A stretch of DNA of 34,081 nt, taken from contig JAFQRF010000061.1 in assembly GCA_017410195.1 (NCBI GenBank), positions 1 to 34,081 of the forward strand. The letters run 5' to 3'. A model generated the notes under the pieces. The model ran no database searches. It had not been told where the DNA came from and saw only the letters and a program-made list of their open reading frames with translations. This DNA is from Clostridia bacterium. GTDB lineage: Bacteria; Bacillota; Clostridia; Oscillospirales; Acutalibacteraceae. Below are positions 6,950-16,165 of the stretch, in pieces; position 1 is the first letter of the stretch, and each line of letters starts with the position of its first letter. A program made the position numbers and the translations under genes.

Positions 6950-8086
6950 ATGACAGAGAAACTTTACTATGAAAATCAATACATAAAGGAATTCACCGCA
7001 ACGGTTGTTTCCTGCACCGAGGGCAAGCGAGGCTTCGAGGTTATCCTTGACAAAACGGCATTCTTCCCCGAGGGCGGCGGTCAGCCCGGCGATACGGGAT
7101 TTATCGGTGCATCCGAGGTTATTGACACCGTTGAAAGCGGCGAGGATGTTGTTCACATCTGCAGAGAAGCCGTGACGGGTGAGGTTGAATGCAGACTCGA
7201 CTTTGAAAAGAGATTTTCAAACATGCAGGAGCATACCGGCGAGCATATTTTTTCGGGTATTATCCATTCAATATGCGGCTGCGACAACGTGGGCTTTCAC
7301 ATGGGCGAACACAGCGTGACGGTTGATTTCAACTGTGCCGTCACTCAGCAGCAGCTTGATGAAGCTGAAAGACTCTCAAACGAGGCGATTTATAAAAATA
7401 TTCCCGTTGAGGCGATTTATCCGACCGACGATGAGCTTTGTAACTATGATTACAGAAGCAAAAAGGAAATCAAGGGTCAGGTACGTCTGACACGCATTGA
7501 AGGGATTGACCTCTGTGCCTGCTGCGGCACTCACGTTGCATTCACGGGCGAGGTCGGCATCATCAAGGTTATTTCTGTTATGAACTATAAATCAGGCGTG
7601 CGTGTCACCCTGCAAATCGGCAGAAAAGCTCTTGCCGATTACTGCGAAAAAAATATCAGCGTTCACGAAATATCGGCGCTTCTCAAAGCAAAAACAGAAG
7701 AAATCACATCTGCTGTTGAGCGTGTTATGGCTCAGCTTCAGGAGTCGAGATATAAATATTCCGCTCTCAAAAAAGAGATTTTTGCGGTAAAAGCTGCAGA
7801 TGCATCGGGAGAAAAATACATTGCATTTGATGACGGCGGAGAAGCCGAGGATGCGAGGATTTTCAGCGATATGCTTGCAGAAAAATGCGTGATTGCGGCG
7901 GTTTTCTCGGGAAATGACGAAAACGGCTATAAATACGCAATCACAAGCCGCACCGAGGATGTCAGAGCAATCGGCAAGGAGCTGAATACGGCTTGTAACG
8001 GCAGAGGCGGCGGCAAGCCCGATATGGTTCAGGGTTCGGTTGCTGCAAAACGTGAGGAAATTGAAAATTTTTGGAATAAGATTTAA
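6950..8086 (+). CDS. alaX: Alanyl-tRNA editing protein AlaX, long (AlaX-L) type
   Basis: This stand-alone trans-editing enzyme hydrolyses mischarged Ser- or Gly-tRNA(Ala). The N-terminal part matches the AlaRS second additional domain: TAFFPEGGGQPGDTG at about 36-50. The zinc site is visible as H95 and H99 (EHTGEHIFSG) plus C191 and H195 (CACCGTHV). The C-terminal part (about 230-378) is coiled coil plus a DHHA1-like domain ending in the GRGGGKPDMVQGS signature. At 378 residues it is the long form. The start is supported by AAGGAG at 6937-6942. It is followed by a strong terminator and so is probably transcribed alone. Confidence 0.9.
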   Translation: MTEKLYYENQYIKEFTATVVSCTEGKRGFEVILDKTAFFPEGGGQPGDTGFIGASEVIDTVESGEDVVHICREAVTGEVECRLDFEKRFSNMQEHTGEHIFSGIIHSICGCDNVGFHMGEHSVTVDFNCAVTQQQLDEAERLSNEAIYKNIPVEAIYPTDDELCNYDYRSKKEIKGQVRLTRIEGIDLCACCGTHVAFTGEVGIIKVISVMNYKSGVRVTLQIGRKALADYCEKNISVHEISALLKAKTEEITSAVERVMAQLQESRYKYSALKKEIFAVKAADASGEKYIAFDDGGEAEDARIFSDMLAEKCVIAAVFSGNDENGYKYAITSRTEDVRAIGKELNTACNGRGGGKPDMVQGSVAAKREEIENFWNKI

Positions 8087-8097
8087 AAATGTATAAG

Positions 8098-8126
8098 GGG
8101 GGCATCGGCAGAATGCCCCCTTTTAT
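8098..8126 (+). terminator. Rho-independent terminator of alaX
   Basis: GGGGGCAT (8098-8105) and ATGCCCCC (8113-8120) form a perfect 8-bp stem with a 7-nt loop, followed by TTTTAT, 12 bp past the alaX stop. Confidence 0.85.
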
Positions 8127-8175
8127 CTATAAAAAATGTAATAAAACCCGGCTGTTTTTTTGTTGATATTTATAC

Positions 8176-8204
8176 TTGTAATTACAAATTAACAAGATTA
8201 AAAT
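8176..8204 (+). promoter_or_regulatory. Candidate promoter of the V-ATPase operon with a palindrome at the -35
   Basis: TTGTAA (8176-8181) and TAAAAT (8199-8204) are spaced 17 bp, about 20 nt before the first gene. The -35 lies in a perfect 12-bp palindrome, TTGTAATTACAA (8176-8187), that could be an operator. The hexamers are only fair matches. Confidence 0.45.
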
Positions 8205-8225
8205 AGGGATGAAAGAAGGTGCGTT

Positions 8226-8579
8226 ATGGATAAAGATAAAATAATAAAAGAAGAAAGCGATAATCTCGGCAGCGTTATAAAACATCTCGTTGAATTCGAT
8301 GCCCGCCAGAGAGAAATCATTTCTTCCGAAATCGCATCAAGAGAAACAAAGCGCAGGGAGCTTGAGGCTCAGCGAAACACAATAAATGAAAAATATATGT
8401 CGCAGGCAAATGAAAAGCTTGCAAAGCTTGAAGCGAGTGAAAACGCCCGTGCCGAAAAAGCGGTTAAGGCTGCCGAAGCCGCAGCATCAAAAAATATTGC
8501 AGAGCTTGAAAAAACGGCGGCGCAAAACAGCAATTACTGGATTGAAGAAATATATAAAAGAACGATAGCGGGAGAATAA
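8226..8579 (+). CDS. ntpF: V-type ATPase peripheral-stalk subunit G/H-like
   Basis: A 117-residue, strongly charged, Ala/Glu/Lys-rich protein predicted to be almost one continuous coiled coil (about 5-100), with no hydrophobic segment. This fits the G/H (NtpF) subunit that pairs with subunit E in the peripheral stalk of bacterial V-type ATPases. Its position as first gene of a nine-gene ATPase operon supports the call more than its own sequence does. GAAAGAAGGTG precedes the ATG. The C-terminus ANYWIEEIYKR-like tail is typical of clostridial versions. Confidence 0.8.
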   Translation: MDKDKIIKEESDNLGSVIKHLVEFDARQREIISSEIASRETKRRELEAQRNTINEKYMSQANEKLAKLEASENARAEKAVKAAEAAASKNIAELEKTAAQNSNYWIEEIYKRTIAGE

Positions 8580-8614
8580 AATATTCCCGAATTTTTTGAA
8601 AGGGGGCAAAAAGC

Positions 8615-9670
8615 ATGGAATCGAGAGCATCCAACTCCGTTATGACGAGAGCGAGAGCCAAATACGGCGCAAGCATGAGTGATGCGGATTTTGATGCGCT
8701 TGCAGGGCTGTCAAGCCTTGGCGAAGCAGTCACTTTTCTGAGAACAAGAACCCATTTTGCTCCGTATTTTGAAAAGCTTGCCTCCGACACTTCTCTTTCG
8801 AGAATCAAGCTTGAATCAGCGGTCAGGACTGCGTTTATGACCGAAGCTCACCGACTTTGCGGGTTCGAGAAAAACGTGGGTAATACAATTTTAAAATATA
8901 TAACCATAAGCAGCGAAGCGGAGCTTCTGCTTGATTATATCATCAATCTTTCGCAGGGTACTCCCGAAAAAATGATTTTTAAGCTCCCGTCAAAATATGT
9001 CAGCCCGACAAAGCTTGATTTTTCCGGACTCTTTCAGATAACCGATGTTGCACAGCTCGCAATTTATCTTCGTAAAACAAAATTTGCAAAGCTTGCAACG
9101 GTTCTTCCGAAAAATAACGGCGGCGAATTTGATATCTCGCTTATCGAAGCAACGATTGAACGAATCAAATACGGCATAGTTTTTAATACAATCAATAAGG
9201 CGTTCCCCGCCGAAACAGCAAAAACTCTTTCCGAAGGTATTCTTATGAGGATTGAGCTGACTGATTTCAACCTTATCTACAGAGCAAAAAAATATTACGG
9301 ACTTTCCGAAAATTATATACGCACAAATCTTATCGGCTACCGCTGCCTGCTCCCGTTAAGAACTGCGGAAAGCATACTTGCGGCGAAAACCGCCGACGAA
9401 GCGCTCGGAATACTCAAAAAATCACGCTACGCCGCAAAAATTGAGCGCCACGGCATTGAAGATGTCGAGCTTTTCTGCAAAAAGGCAGCGATTGATTCCG
9501 ATATAAGGCAGATTCATTTTTCCGCCGACCCTGCAGTTGTGCTTGCGGCATATCTTCGCATTTTTGAAACGGAATGCGACAATATAGTCAAAATCATTGA
9601 GGGTATCTCGTACAAGATGCCCAAGGAAGAAATAATAAAAAATCTGATTATTATAAAGAAAGGAGCGTGA
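8615..9670 (+). CDS. ntpC: V-type ATPase subunit C (V0 d/AC39 family)
   Basis: This 351-residue soluble, alpha-helical protein matches the AC39/subunit d family that caps the rotor ring and joins it to the central stalk. Family features include the N-terminal ARAKYGASMSDADFDALAGL segment, the LEEYL-like LLDYIINLSQGTP helix and the repeated pattern of three helical lobes. AAAGGGGGC precedes the ATG. Only 4 nt separate it from subunit I, so the two are probably translationally linked. Confidence 0.85.
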   Translation: MESRASNSVMTRARAKYGASMSDADFDALAGLSSLGEAVTFLRTRTHFAPYFEKLASDTSLSRIKLESAVRTAFMTEAHRLCGFEKNVGNTILKYITISSEAELLLDYIINLSQGTPEKMIFKLPSKYVSPTKLDFSGLFQITDVAQLAIYLRKTKFAKLATVLPKNNGGEFDISLIEATIERIKYGIVFNTINKAFPAETAKTLSEGILMRIELTDFNLIYRAKKYYGLSENYIRTNLIGYRCLLPLRTAESILAAKTADEALGILKKSRYAAKIERHGIEDVELFCKKAAIDSDIRQIHFSADPAVVLAAYLRIFETECDNIVKIIEGISYKMPKEEIIKNLIIIKKGA

Positions 9671-9674
9671 GTGA

Positions 9675-11591
9675 ATGGCTGTTGAAAAAATGAGGCTTCT
9701 GACGGTACTCGGTCCCTACGAAAGCCTTGACCGAGTTATAGAGCTTTGCATCGATGCCGAATGCTTTCAGCCCGAAAACGCATCGGAATTCATGGGCGAT
9801 TCCGAGGGTTTCTCCTACATCAGCGAAGAAAATCCTTATTCCTTCAGGCTTATGAAGGTCAAAGAGATTTTTGAGCATTTCGGTCAGCCGCCGAAATTCA
9901 TTGAAGACTGCTCTGCGGTTGATGTTGATGAGGCTAACAGAAGAATCGATGCCCTTTACGAAACGATAAAGACCATAAATGACCATGACACGCTCGTCAA
10001 CACAAGAATTGATGAAATCAAGCGTGCAATTGAGCAGCTTTCACATTTCGAACACATGGATATCAACCTTGACGATGTTTTTGACTGCGACTATATCCGT
10101 GTGCGCTTCGGACGTCTGCCGTTTGACGGCTTTGAAAAACTGAAAAAATACAACAAGGATATAAGCTCGATTTTTTATCCCGATTCGAGCGACGACGTTG
10201 GCTACTGGGGAATGTATGTCACTCCGATAGACAAAGCCGCCGAAGCAGACAGGGTTTATGCTTCACTCTTCTTTGAAAGGCTGCGTCTGCCCAGCTATGA
10301 CGGCTCGCCCGCCTCAACGTTAAAGCATCTTCAGGAAGAACTCGCATCCCTCGAAGAAAGCAAAAAACAGATTGACGAAAGCGACGATATCTATTTTGAA
10401 GACCACACCGAGCTTTTCAATCTTTACTATTCAAAAATAAAAATTCTCTGCGATTCGTTTGAGGTTCGCAAATACGCCGCAAAATATCATACAAGCTTTT
10501 TCCTTGCGGGATGGGTACCCAAAAAGGATGAAAAAAGACTGACGGATATGCTCCACTCCGTTGAGGGAGTTGAGGTTGAAGCGGCTGAGCCGAATGAATT
10601 CAAAAAGCTTACTCCCCCGACGAAAACGAAGAATTCAATCCTCACGAGAGCTTATCAGTTCTACACGGAAATTTACGGTGTCCCGTCTTATAATGAGGTT
10701 GACCCCACTCCCCTTGTTGCGGTAGTCTATACGCTTCTTTACGGCATCATGTTTGCCGACCTCGGTCAGGGAATCGTCCTCGCAATTGTCGGCTGGCTGA
10801 TGTTTAAGCTCAAAGGCATGAGGCTCGGAAAAATCCTTATCCCCTGCGGAATAAGCGCCGCACTTTTCGGAACGGCATTCGGCAGCGTTTTCGGATATGA
10901 AGAGCTGCTTGACCCGATGTTCCATGCACTCGGCTTTGAAGAAAAACCGATTCACATTATGGACTCCGCTCTGATGTTCATCGTTGTTTCAATTGTGCTC
11001 GGCGTTGCGGTTATCATCGTTTCAATGCTGTTCAACGTCGTTTCGGGCATCAAGAAACGGGATATGGGCAGCGCAATCTTCGGTCACAACGGAATTGCGG
11101 GAATTGTTCTTTACTCATCGCTGATTCTGCTTCTTATCAACATGTTCATGGGACTCGGCATCAGCACAAAGACTCTTGCAATCGGCGGTATTCTTATCCC
11201 CGTTATCCTGATTTTCCTGAAGCACCCGCTCGGCGATGCTGTTACGGGAAGAAAACCGAAAATTGAAAGCATTTCGGATTTCATAATTGAGAATTTATTT
11301 GAGCTTTTCGAGGTTATTCTCAGCTACATGTCGAATACGCTCAGCTTCCTGCGTGTCGGCGCATTCGTGCTTATTCACGCCTGCATGATGTCAACCTTCT
11401 CGGCTCTCGCAGGAATCGCAGGCGGCGGTGCGGCGGAAATAATTATAATGATATTCGGCAACATTTTTGTTATCGCACTCGAAGGTCTGCTTGTCGGCAT
11501 TCAGGTACTCAGGCTTAACTTCTATGAAATATTCAGCAGATTCTATGACGGCGACGGTATTCCGTTCAACCCAATCAAAATAAACAGTTAA
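9675..11591 (+). CDS. ntpI: V-type ATPase subunit I (a-subunit)
   Basis: The 638-residue stator protein forms the ion half-channels against the c-ring. The N-terminal half (about 1-330) is soluble and helical/coiled coil, and binds the peripheral stalks. The C-terminal half contains about seven to eight membrane helices starting with DPTPLVAVVYTLLYGIMFADLGQG. The functionally essential arginine that releases ions from the c-ring glutamate is seen as R560 in SNTLSFLRVGAFVLIHA. The size is normal for bacterial and archaeal subunit I. The ATG at 9675 lies 4 nt after the preceding stop and follows AAAGGAGCG. Confidence 0.95.
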   Translation: MAVEKMRLLTVLGPYESLDRVIELCIDAECFQPENASEFMGDSEGFSYISEENPYSFRLMKVKEIFEHFGQPPKFIEDCSAVDVDEANRRIDALYETIKTINDHDTLVNTRIDEIKRAIEQLSHFEHMDINLDDVFDCDYIRVRFGRLPFDGFEKLKKYNKDISSIFYPDSSDDVGYWGMYVTPIDKAAEADRVYASLFFERLRLPSYDGSPASTLKHLQEELASLEESKKQIDESDDIYFEDHTELFNLYYSKIKILCDSFEVRKYAAKYHTSFFLAGWVPKKDEKRLTDMLHSVEGVEVEAAEPNEFKKLTPPTKTKNSILTRAYQFYTEIYGVPSYNEVDPTPLVAVVYTLLYGIMFADLGQGIVLAIVGWLMFKLKGMRLGKILIPCGISAALFGTAFGSVFGYEELLDPMFHALGFEEKPIHIMDSALMFIVVSIVLGVAVIIVSMLFNVVSGIKKRDMGSAIFGHNGIAGIVLYSSLILLLINMFMGLGISTKTLAIGGILIPVILIFLKHPLGDAVTGRKPKIESISDFIIENLFELFEVILSYMSNTLSFLRVGAFVLIHACMMSTFSALAGIAGGGAAEIIIMIFGNIFVIALEGLLVGIQVLRLNFYEIFSRFYDGDGIPFNPIKINS

Positions 11592-11603
11592 AGGAGAATT
11601 ATC

Positions 11604-12083
11604 ATGTCATCATTCACTATTGCACTTTGCGTTATTCTTCCCATCCTTGCTCTCGTTGTTTCCGTATGGGCATCCATACGCTGCATGGATAAAACCCACA
11701 GCGGTAAAACCGCTTTCGGCAGACAGCTTCTCGTTCTCGCGGTTGCTCTCACCGTTGCATTCTCGTGCATGGGCGTTGCATTTGCAGCCGAAGACAGCGC
11801 ACCCGCAGCGGAAACAGCAGCCGTTGAAACCGTCGAAGAAGAACCCGAATCCGACGGCGGAATTGCTCAGGGTCTGAGCTTTATCGGCGCCGCTCTTGCC
11901 ATCGGTCTTGCGGCTATCGGTGCCGGCATCGCACTTGCTTCGGGCGCACCCGCAGCCATCGGTGCCGTTGCGGAAGACCCGAAATCCTTCGGTAAGGCAA
12001 TGATTTTCGTTGCTCTCGGTGAAGCTGTTGCCATTTACGGCTTCATCATCGCCTTCCTCATGATTCTCCCCACACTTCAGTAA
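11604..12083 (+). CDS. ntpK: V-type ATPase subunit K (c-ring proteolipid) with an extra N-terminal segment
   Basis: The C-terminal 75 residues are the rotor-ring hairpin: a glycine/alanine-rich helix (about 88-122), loop EDPKSFGK, and a second helix with the ion-carrying glutamate E140 in FVALGEAVAIYGF. The N-terminal part has two hydrophobic helices (4-26 and 41-61), the second ending AFAAE, then an acidic Ala/Glu linker (62-86). These do not look like a duplicated c-hairpin. At the positions where the Enterococcus hirae Na+ ring has Gln110 and the Thr after Glu139, this protein has L111 and A141, which suggests H+ rather than Na+ (inference). It lies between subunits I and F. Confidence 0.9.
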   Translation: MSSFTIALCVILPILALVVSVWASIRCMDKTHSGKTAFGRQLLVLAVALTVAFSCMGVAFAAEDSAPAAETAAVETVEEEPESDGGIAQGLSFIGAALAIGLAAIGAGIALASGAPAAIGAVAEDPKSFGKAMIFVALGEAVAIYGFIIAFLMILPTLQ

Positions 12084-12084
12084 A

Positions 12085-12390
12085 ATGAAATTCAGACTTA
12101 TCAGTGACAGCCATGATGCGCTCACCGGCATGCGTCTCTCGGGAATTGAAGGCGTATTTGCCAAAACGGCGCAGGAGGCGGAAAAACATTTAAACGAATG
12201 CATCGCCGATGAAACCGTCGGCATAGTCCTTATCACGGAACGCCTTGCCGCAAAATGCCCCGAATTTATCGACGAAATAAAGCTCAATATGAGCCGACCT
12301 CTTGTTGTAACCATCCCGGGTTCAAAGCGTGACGAGCCGCAGGATAATATCATGCGCTATGTCCGTGAGGCAATAGGTATTAAATTATAG
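12085..12390 (+). CDS. ntpG: V-type ATPase subunit F
   Basis: A 101-residue soluble protein of the Rossmann-like subunit F family, part of the central stalk with subunit D. Visible hallmarks are the short N-terminal strand KFRLISDSHDALTGMRLSGI, TVGIVLITERLAAKCPEFID and the RPLVVTIPGSK segment. It starts one base after the subunit K stop with no separate strong ribosome binding site, which implies coupled translation. Confidence 0.9.
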   Translation: MKFRLISDSHDALTGMRLSGIEGVFAKTAQEAEKHLNECIADETVGIVLITERLAAKCPEFIDEIKLNMSRPLVVTIPGSKRDEPQDNIMRYVREAIGIKL

Positions 12391-12402
12391 GATGGTGAGA
12401 AT

Positions 12403-12999
12403 ATGATTCAGCAGGCAAAAATCAACAGCTTCATCAATTCAATAAAAGATACTGCGGAAGAAAAAAGAGCCGCTATCAGTGCGGAAACACAGCATATGCT
12501 TGATTCCGAAACGGCTGAAATGGAGGCTTTGGCAAAAAAGGCCGCAGACGATTATATAAACGCAAAAACCGCTTCAATAAAGCTTGAGGCAGGCCGCCGC
12601 ATATCCGAAAGCGCATCAGAATGCAGAAAAAAGGTTTTCAGCCGCAGAAACGAAATTGCGGATAAAACACTTTCTTCCGTGGCAGAAAAACTCGGTGAAT
12701 TTACAAAATCCGAGGAATACAAAGCCTTTCTTTTCGGCTGTGCAGAAAAAATTCTTGACGATTTCGGCAGCGGCAACGTTACCCTGCTTCTCAGACCCGA
12801 GGATATGAAATTTGAAGCAGAGCTTGAAGCAAAATTTCCGAACGCTTCGGTTTCGCAGGATGATTCAATCAGAATCGGCGGACTCAAGGGCATCAATTCC
12901 ATTGTCACCCTTCTGATTGACGACACTCTCGACAGCCGCCTTGAACAGCAGAAAAGATGGTTCGAGGAAAATTCAGGTCTTTACATCAGCATGAGATGA
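12403..12999 (+). CDS. ntpE: V-type ATPase subunit E
   Basis: This 198-residue protein forms the peripheral stalk with the G-like subunit. It has a long charged N-terminal helix (about 1-95), then a globular alpha/beta C-terminal part with the family pattern RIGGLKGINSIVTLLIDDTLDSRLEQQK. No membrane segment is present. Start context is GGATGGTGAGAAT before the ATG, 12 nt after the subunit F stop. Its place just before the catalytic subunits is typical. Confidence 0.88.
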   Translation: MIQQAKINSFINSIKDTAEEKRAAISAETQHMLDSETAEMEALAKKAADDYINAKTASIKLEAGRRISESASECRKKVFSRRNEIADKTLSSVAEKLGEFTKSEEYKAFLFGCAEKILDDFGSGNVTLLLRPEDMKFEAELEAKFPNASVSQDDSIRIGGLKGINSIVTLLIDDTLDSRLEQQKRWFEENSGLYISMR

Positions 13000-13009
13000 G
13001 GATAAAAAT

Positions 13010-14767
13010 ATGTCCAACAATAAAATTTTCGGAATAAACGGACCGGTTGTCACCGTTGCCGATACCAAGGATTTTTCCATGCAGGAAATGGTCTATGTCG
13101 GCAGGGAAAAGCTGGTCGGTGAGGTTATTTCCATTGACGATAAGCTCACAACAATCCAGGTTTACGAGGTAACAACAGGTCTTACCCCCAGTGAACCCGT
13201 TGAGGGTACGGGCAGCGCAATTTCCGTCACCCTCGGACCGGGCATAATCAAAAATATTTATGACGGCATTCAGCGTCCGCTGCGTGAAATTGCGGAAAAG
13301 ACGGGTGAATTCATCGAAAGAGGCTGCTTTGCACCCGGAATCGATGAACATACCCTCTGGGATGTTACCGTGACTGCAAAGGTCGGCGACGAGCTTTGCG
13401 GGGGCGAGGTTTATGCAACCTGCCCCGAAACGGAGTCGATTATCCACAAAATCATGGTTCCTCCCGGAATAAGCGGAAAGGTTACTTTTGCCGCCGCAGA
13501 CGATCATTACACCGTCAACACGAAAATTCTTGAAATAACCGATAAAAGCGGCAAGGTTCACGAGCTTACGCTCTGTCACAAATGGCCTATCAGAACAGCT
13601 CGTCCCATAAAGAAGCGTCTGCCCTGCACCGTTCCGCTTATCACGGGTCAGAGGGTTATCGACACCCTTATGCCCGTTGCCAAGGGCGGTACGGCGGCAA
13701 TCCCCGGCGGCTTCGGCACGGGTAAAACGATGACTCAGCATCAGCTTGCAAAATGGTGCGATGCGGATATCATTATCTACGTCGGCTGCGGCGAAAGAGG
13801 CAACGAGATGACGCAGGTTCTTGACGAATTCGGTGAGCTTATCGACCCGAGAACAGGCAGAAAGCTGACCGACAGAACCGTTCTTATCGCCAACACCTCG
13901 AATATGCCCGTTGCGGCAAGAGAAGCTTCGATTTACACGGGCATCACCCTTGCGGAATATTACCGCGATATGGGTTACGCAGTCGCAATGATGGCGGATT
14001 CAACCTCGAGATGGGCTGAGGCGCTGCGTGAAATCTCGGGCAGACTCGAAGAAATGCCTGCAGAGGAGGGCTTCCCTGCATATCTGCCGTCAAGACTTGC
14101 GGCATTCTATGAAAGAGCAGGCAGAGTAACCACTCTCGGTTCAGACGAAGGTTCGGTTACGGTCATCGGCGCCGTTTCTCCTCAGGGTTCGGACTTTTCG
14201 GAACCCGTCACGCAGAACACCAAGCGCTTCACCCGTGTCTTCTGGGCGCTCGACAAGTCGCTTGCATATGCAAGACACTATCCTGCCATCAACTGGACCG
14301 ACAGCTACAGCGAATACGACGGCGACCTTGCCGATTACTACAACAATAACGTCAATCTTTCCTTTATGGATTACCGCAGACAGCTTCTTTCTCTTCTTCA
14401 CGAAGAAAGCAAGCTTATGGAAATCGTAAAGCTGATCGGTGCGGATGTTCTTCCCGATGACCAAAGGCTTGTCATTGATATTGCAAGGGTTATCAGGGTC
14501 GGTTTTCTTCAGCAAAACGCTTATCACAAGGATGATACCTACGTTCCGCTCGAAAAGCAGTTCCTGATGATGAAAACAATCCTTCATCTTTACGAAAAGG
14601 GCAAGGCACTCGTTGCATCGGGCAAACCCGTTGCGGGCATTGCAAGATCAGGCATTCTTGAAAAGCTTATCAAGATGAAATACGATATTCCCAACGGCAG
14701 TCCCGAAATGTTTGACGATTACATCACCGAGATTGATTCCGTCATAAATGAGCTTATGGCGAAATAA
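13010..14767 (+). CDS. ntpA: V-type ATPase catalytic subunit A
   Basis: The catalytic head subunit hydrolyses or makes ATP. The P-loop is PGGFGTGKTMTQ (G233-T240), and the catalytic glutamate is E262 in YVGCGERGNEMTQ. The non-homologous insertion typical of A-type/V-type A subunits lies at about 110-200. The start MSNNKIFGINGPVVTV and the length of 585 residues are standard. GGATAAAAAT precedes the ATG, 10 nt after subunit E. Whether the complex makes ATP or pumps ions is not determined by sequence; in fermentative Clostridia the V-type is often used as a pump. Confidence 0.97.
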   Translation: MSNNKIFGINGPVVTVADTKDFSMQEMVYVGREKLVGEVISIDDKLTTIQVYEVTTGLTPSEPVEGTGSAISVTLGPGIIKNIYDGIQRPLREIAEKTGEFIERGCFAPGIDEHTLWDVTVTAKVGDELCGGEVYATCPETESIIHKIMVPPGISGKVTFAAADDHYTVNTKILEITDKSGKVHELTLCHKWPIRTARPIKKRLPCTVPLITGQRVIDTLMPVAKGGTAAIPGGFGTGKTMTQHQLAKWCDADIIIYVGCGERGNEMTQVLDEFGELIDPRTGRKLTDRTVLIANTSNMPVAAREASIYTGITLAEYYRDMGYAVAMMADSTSRWAEALREISGRLEEMPAEEGFPAYLPSRLAAFYERAGRVTTLGSDEGSVTVIGAVSPQGSDFSEPVTQNTKRFTRVFWALDKSLAYARHYPAINWTDSYSEYDGDLADYYNNNVNLSFMDYRRQLLSLLHEESKLMEIVKLIGADVLPDDQRLVIDIARVIRVGFLQQNAYHKDDTYVPLEKQFLMMKTILHLYEKGKALVASGKPVAGIARSGILEKLIKMKYDIPNGSPEMFDDYITEIDSVINELMAK

Positions 14768-14779
14768 AGAGGAATCACC

Positions 14780-16153
14780 ATGATTAAAGAATATATTGGT
14801 TTAAATGAAATAGCAGGCTCCCTTGCGGTTCTTGACGGAGTTAAGAATCCCGGCTACGAAGAGGTTGTTGAGTTCAACGTTGCCGACGGAACAAAGCGCA
14901 AGGGCAGAATAATACGTATCGACGGCGAAAGAGTTGTTGTTCAGGTTTTTGAAGGAACAAAGGGTCTTTCACTCAAAAACACAAGCACCGTTCCCACGGG
15001 CAGACCCATGGAGCTCAAGCTTTCCGAGGAAATTCTCGGCAGAGTTTTCGACGGTGCAGGCAGACCGATTGACGGCTTCGGCGAAATATATCCTGAGGTT
15101 CTCAGGGATATCAACGGTTCATCAATCAACCCAGTTTCAAGAGTTTATCCGAGAAACTACATTGCAACGGGCATTTCTTCGATTGATGCGCTTTCAACTC
15201 TTATCAGAGGTCAGAAGCTCCCGATTTTCTCGGGCTACGGCATGAAGCATAATGAGCTTGCGGTTCAGATTGTCCGTCAGGCAAAAATCACGGGCGCATC
15301 AAGCGATAATTTTGCAGTTGTTTTTGCCGCAATGGGCGTCAAAAATGATGTTGCGGACTATTTCAGACGTTCGTTTGAAGAATCGGGCGTGCTTTCCAAG
15401 GTTGTCATGTTTCTCAACCTTTCCGATGACCCGATTATCGAAAGAACAATCACTCCCCGATGCGCTCTGACCGCCGCCGAATACCTTGCATTCGAAAAGG
15501 GTATGCACATTCTCGTTGTTATGACGGATATGTCATCCTACTGTGAGGCACTGCGTGAATTCAGCTCCTCAAAGGGAGAGATTCCCGGCAGAAAAGGCTA
15601 TCCCGGTTATCTTTATTCCGACCTTGCTTCGCTCTATGAAAGAGCCGGTATGATAAAAGGTAAAGAAGGCTCTGTTACGCAGATACCCATTCTCACCATG
15701 CCCAATGACGACATCACTCACCCCGTACCCGACCTTACAGGCTACATCACCGAGGGTCAGATTGTTCTTGACCGCTCTCTCGACAGCACGGGAATCTACC
15801 CGCCCGTGAGCATCCTTCCGAGCCTATCACGTCTTATGAAAGACGGCATCGGTGAGGGCTACACAAGAGAGGACCATTCATCGCTTGCAAACCAGCTTTT
15901 CTCGGCATATGCCAAGGTTCAGGATGCGATTTCGCTGGCATCGGTTATCGGCGAAGACGAGCTTTCGGATATTGACAAAAAATATCTCGAGTTCGGCAGA
16001 GCATTTGAAAACCGTTTTATAAATCAAGGCGCAAACGAAAACCGCTCCATTGAAGAAACTCTCGACCTCGGCTGGGAAATTCTGACTCTCCTGCCCGAAA
16101 GCGAGCTTGACAGAGTGAGCGATGAATTGATAGAAAAATACTACCGCAGATAA
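14780..16153 (+). CDS. ntpB: V-type ATPase regulatory subunit B
   Basis: This non-catalytic head subunit alternates with A in the hexamer. At 457 residues it is full length and carries the conserved segments [44 protein letters not shown] (degenerate nucleotide-binding loop lacking GKT), and [20 protein letters not shown]. The missing Walker A lysine is normal for B subunits. It lies 12 nt after subunit A and 12 nt before subunit D. Confidence 0.97.
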   Translation: MIKEYIGLNEIAGSLAVLDGVKNPGYEEVVEFNVADGTKRKGRIIRIDGERVVVQVFEGTKGLSLKNTSTVPTGRPMELKLSEEILGRVFDGAGRPIDGFGEIYPEVLRDINGSSINPVSRVYPRNYIATGISSIDALSTLIRGQKLPIFSGYGMKHNELAVQIVRQAKITGASSDNFAVVFAAMGVKNDVADYFRRSFEESGVLSKVVMFLNLSDDPIIERTITPRCALTAAEYLAFEKGMHILVVMTDMSSYCEALREFSSSKGEIPGRKGYPGYLYSDLASLYERAGMIKGKEGSVTQIPILTMPNDDITHPVPDLTGYITEGQIVLDRSLDSTGIYPPVSILPSLSRLMKDGIGEGYTREDHSSLANQLFSAYAKVQDAISLASVIGEDELSDIDKKYLEFGRAFENRFINQGANENRSIEETLDLGWEILTLLPESELDRVSDELIEKYYRR

Positions 16154-16165
16154 GGAGCTGAAACC

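Noticed and set aside
11610-12353. 247-codon antisense frame over subunits K and F
   Set aside because: Cys/Gly-rich nonsense composition opposite two certain genes.
12986-13741. 251-codon open frame antisense to the V-ATPase A subunit
   Set aside because: It lies fully opposite a highly conserved catalytic gene, with no ribosome binding site and no recognisable domain; it is a product of codon bias.
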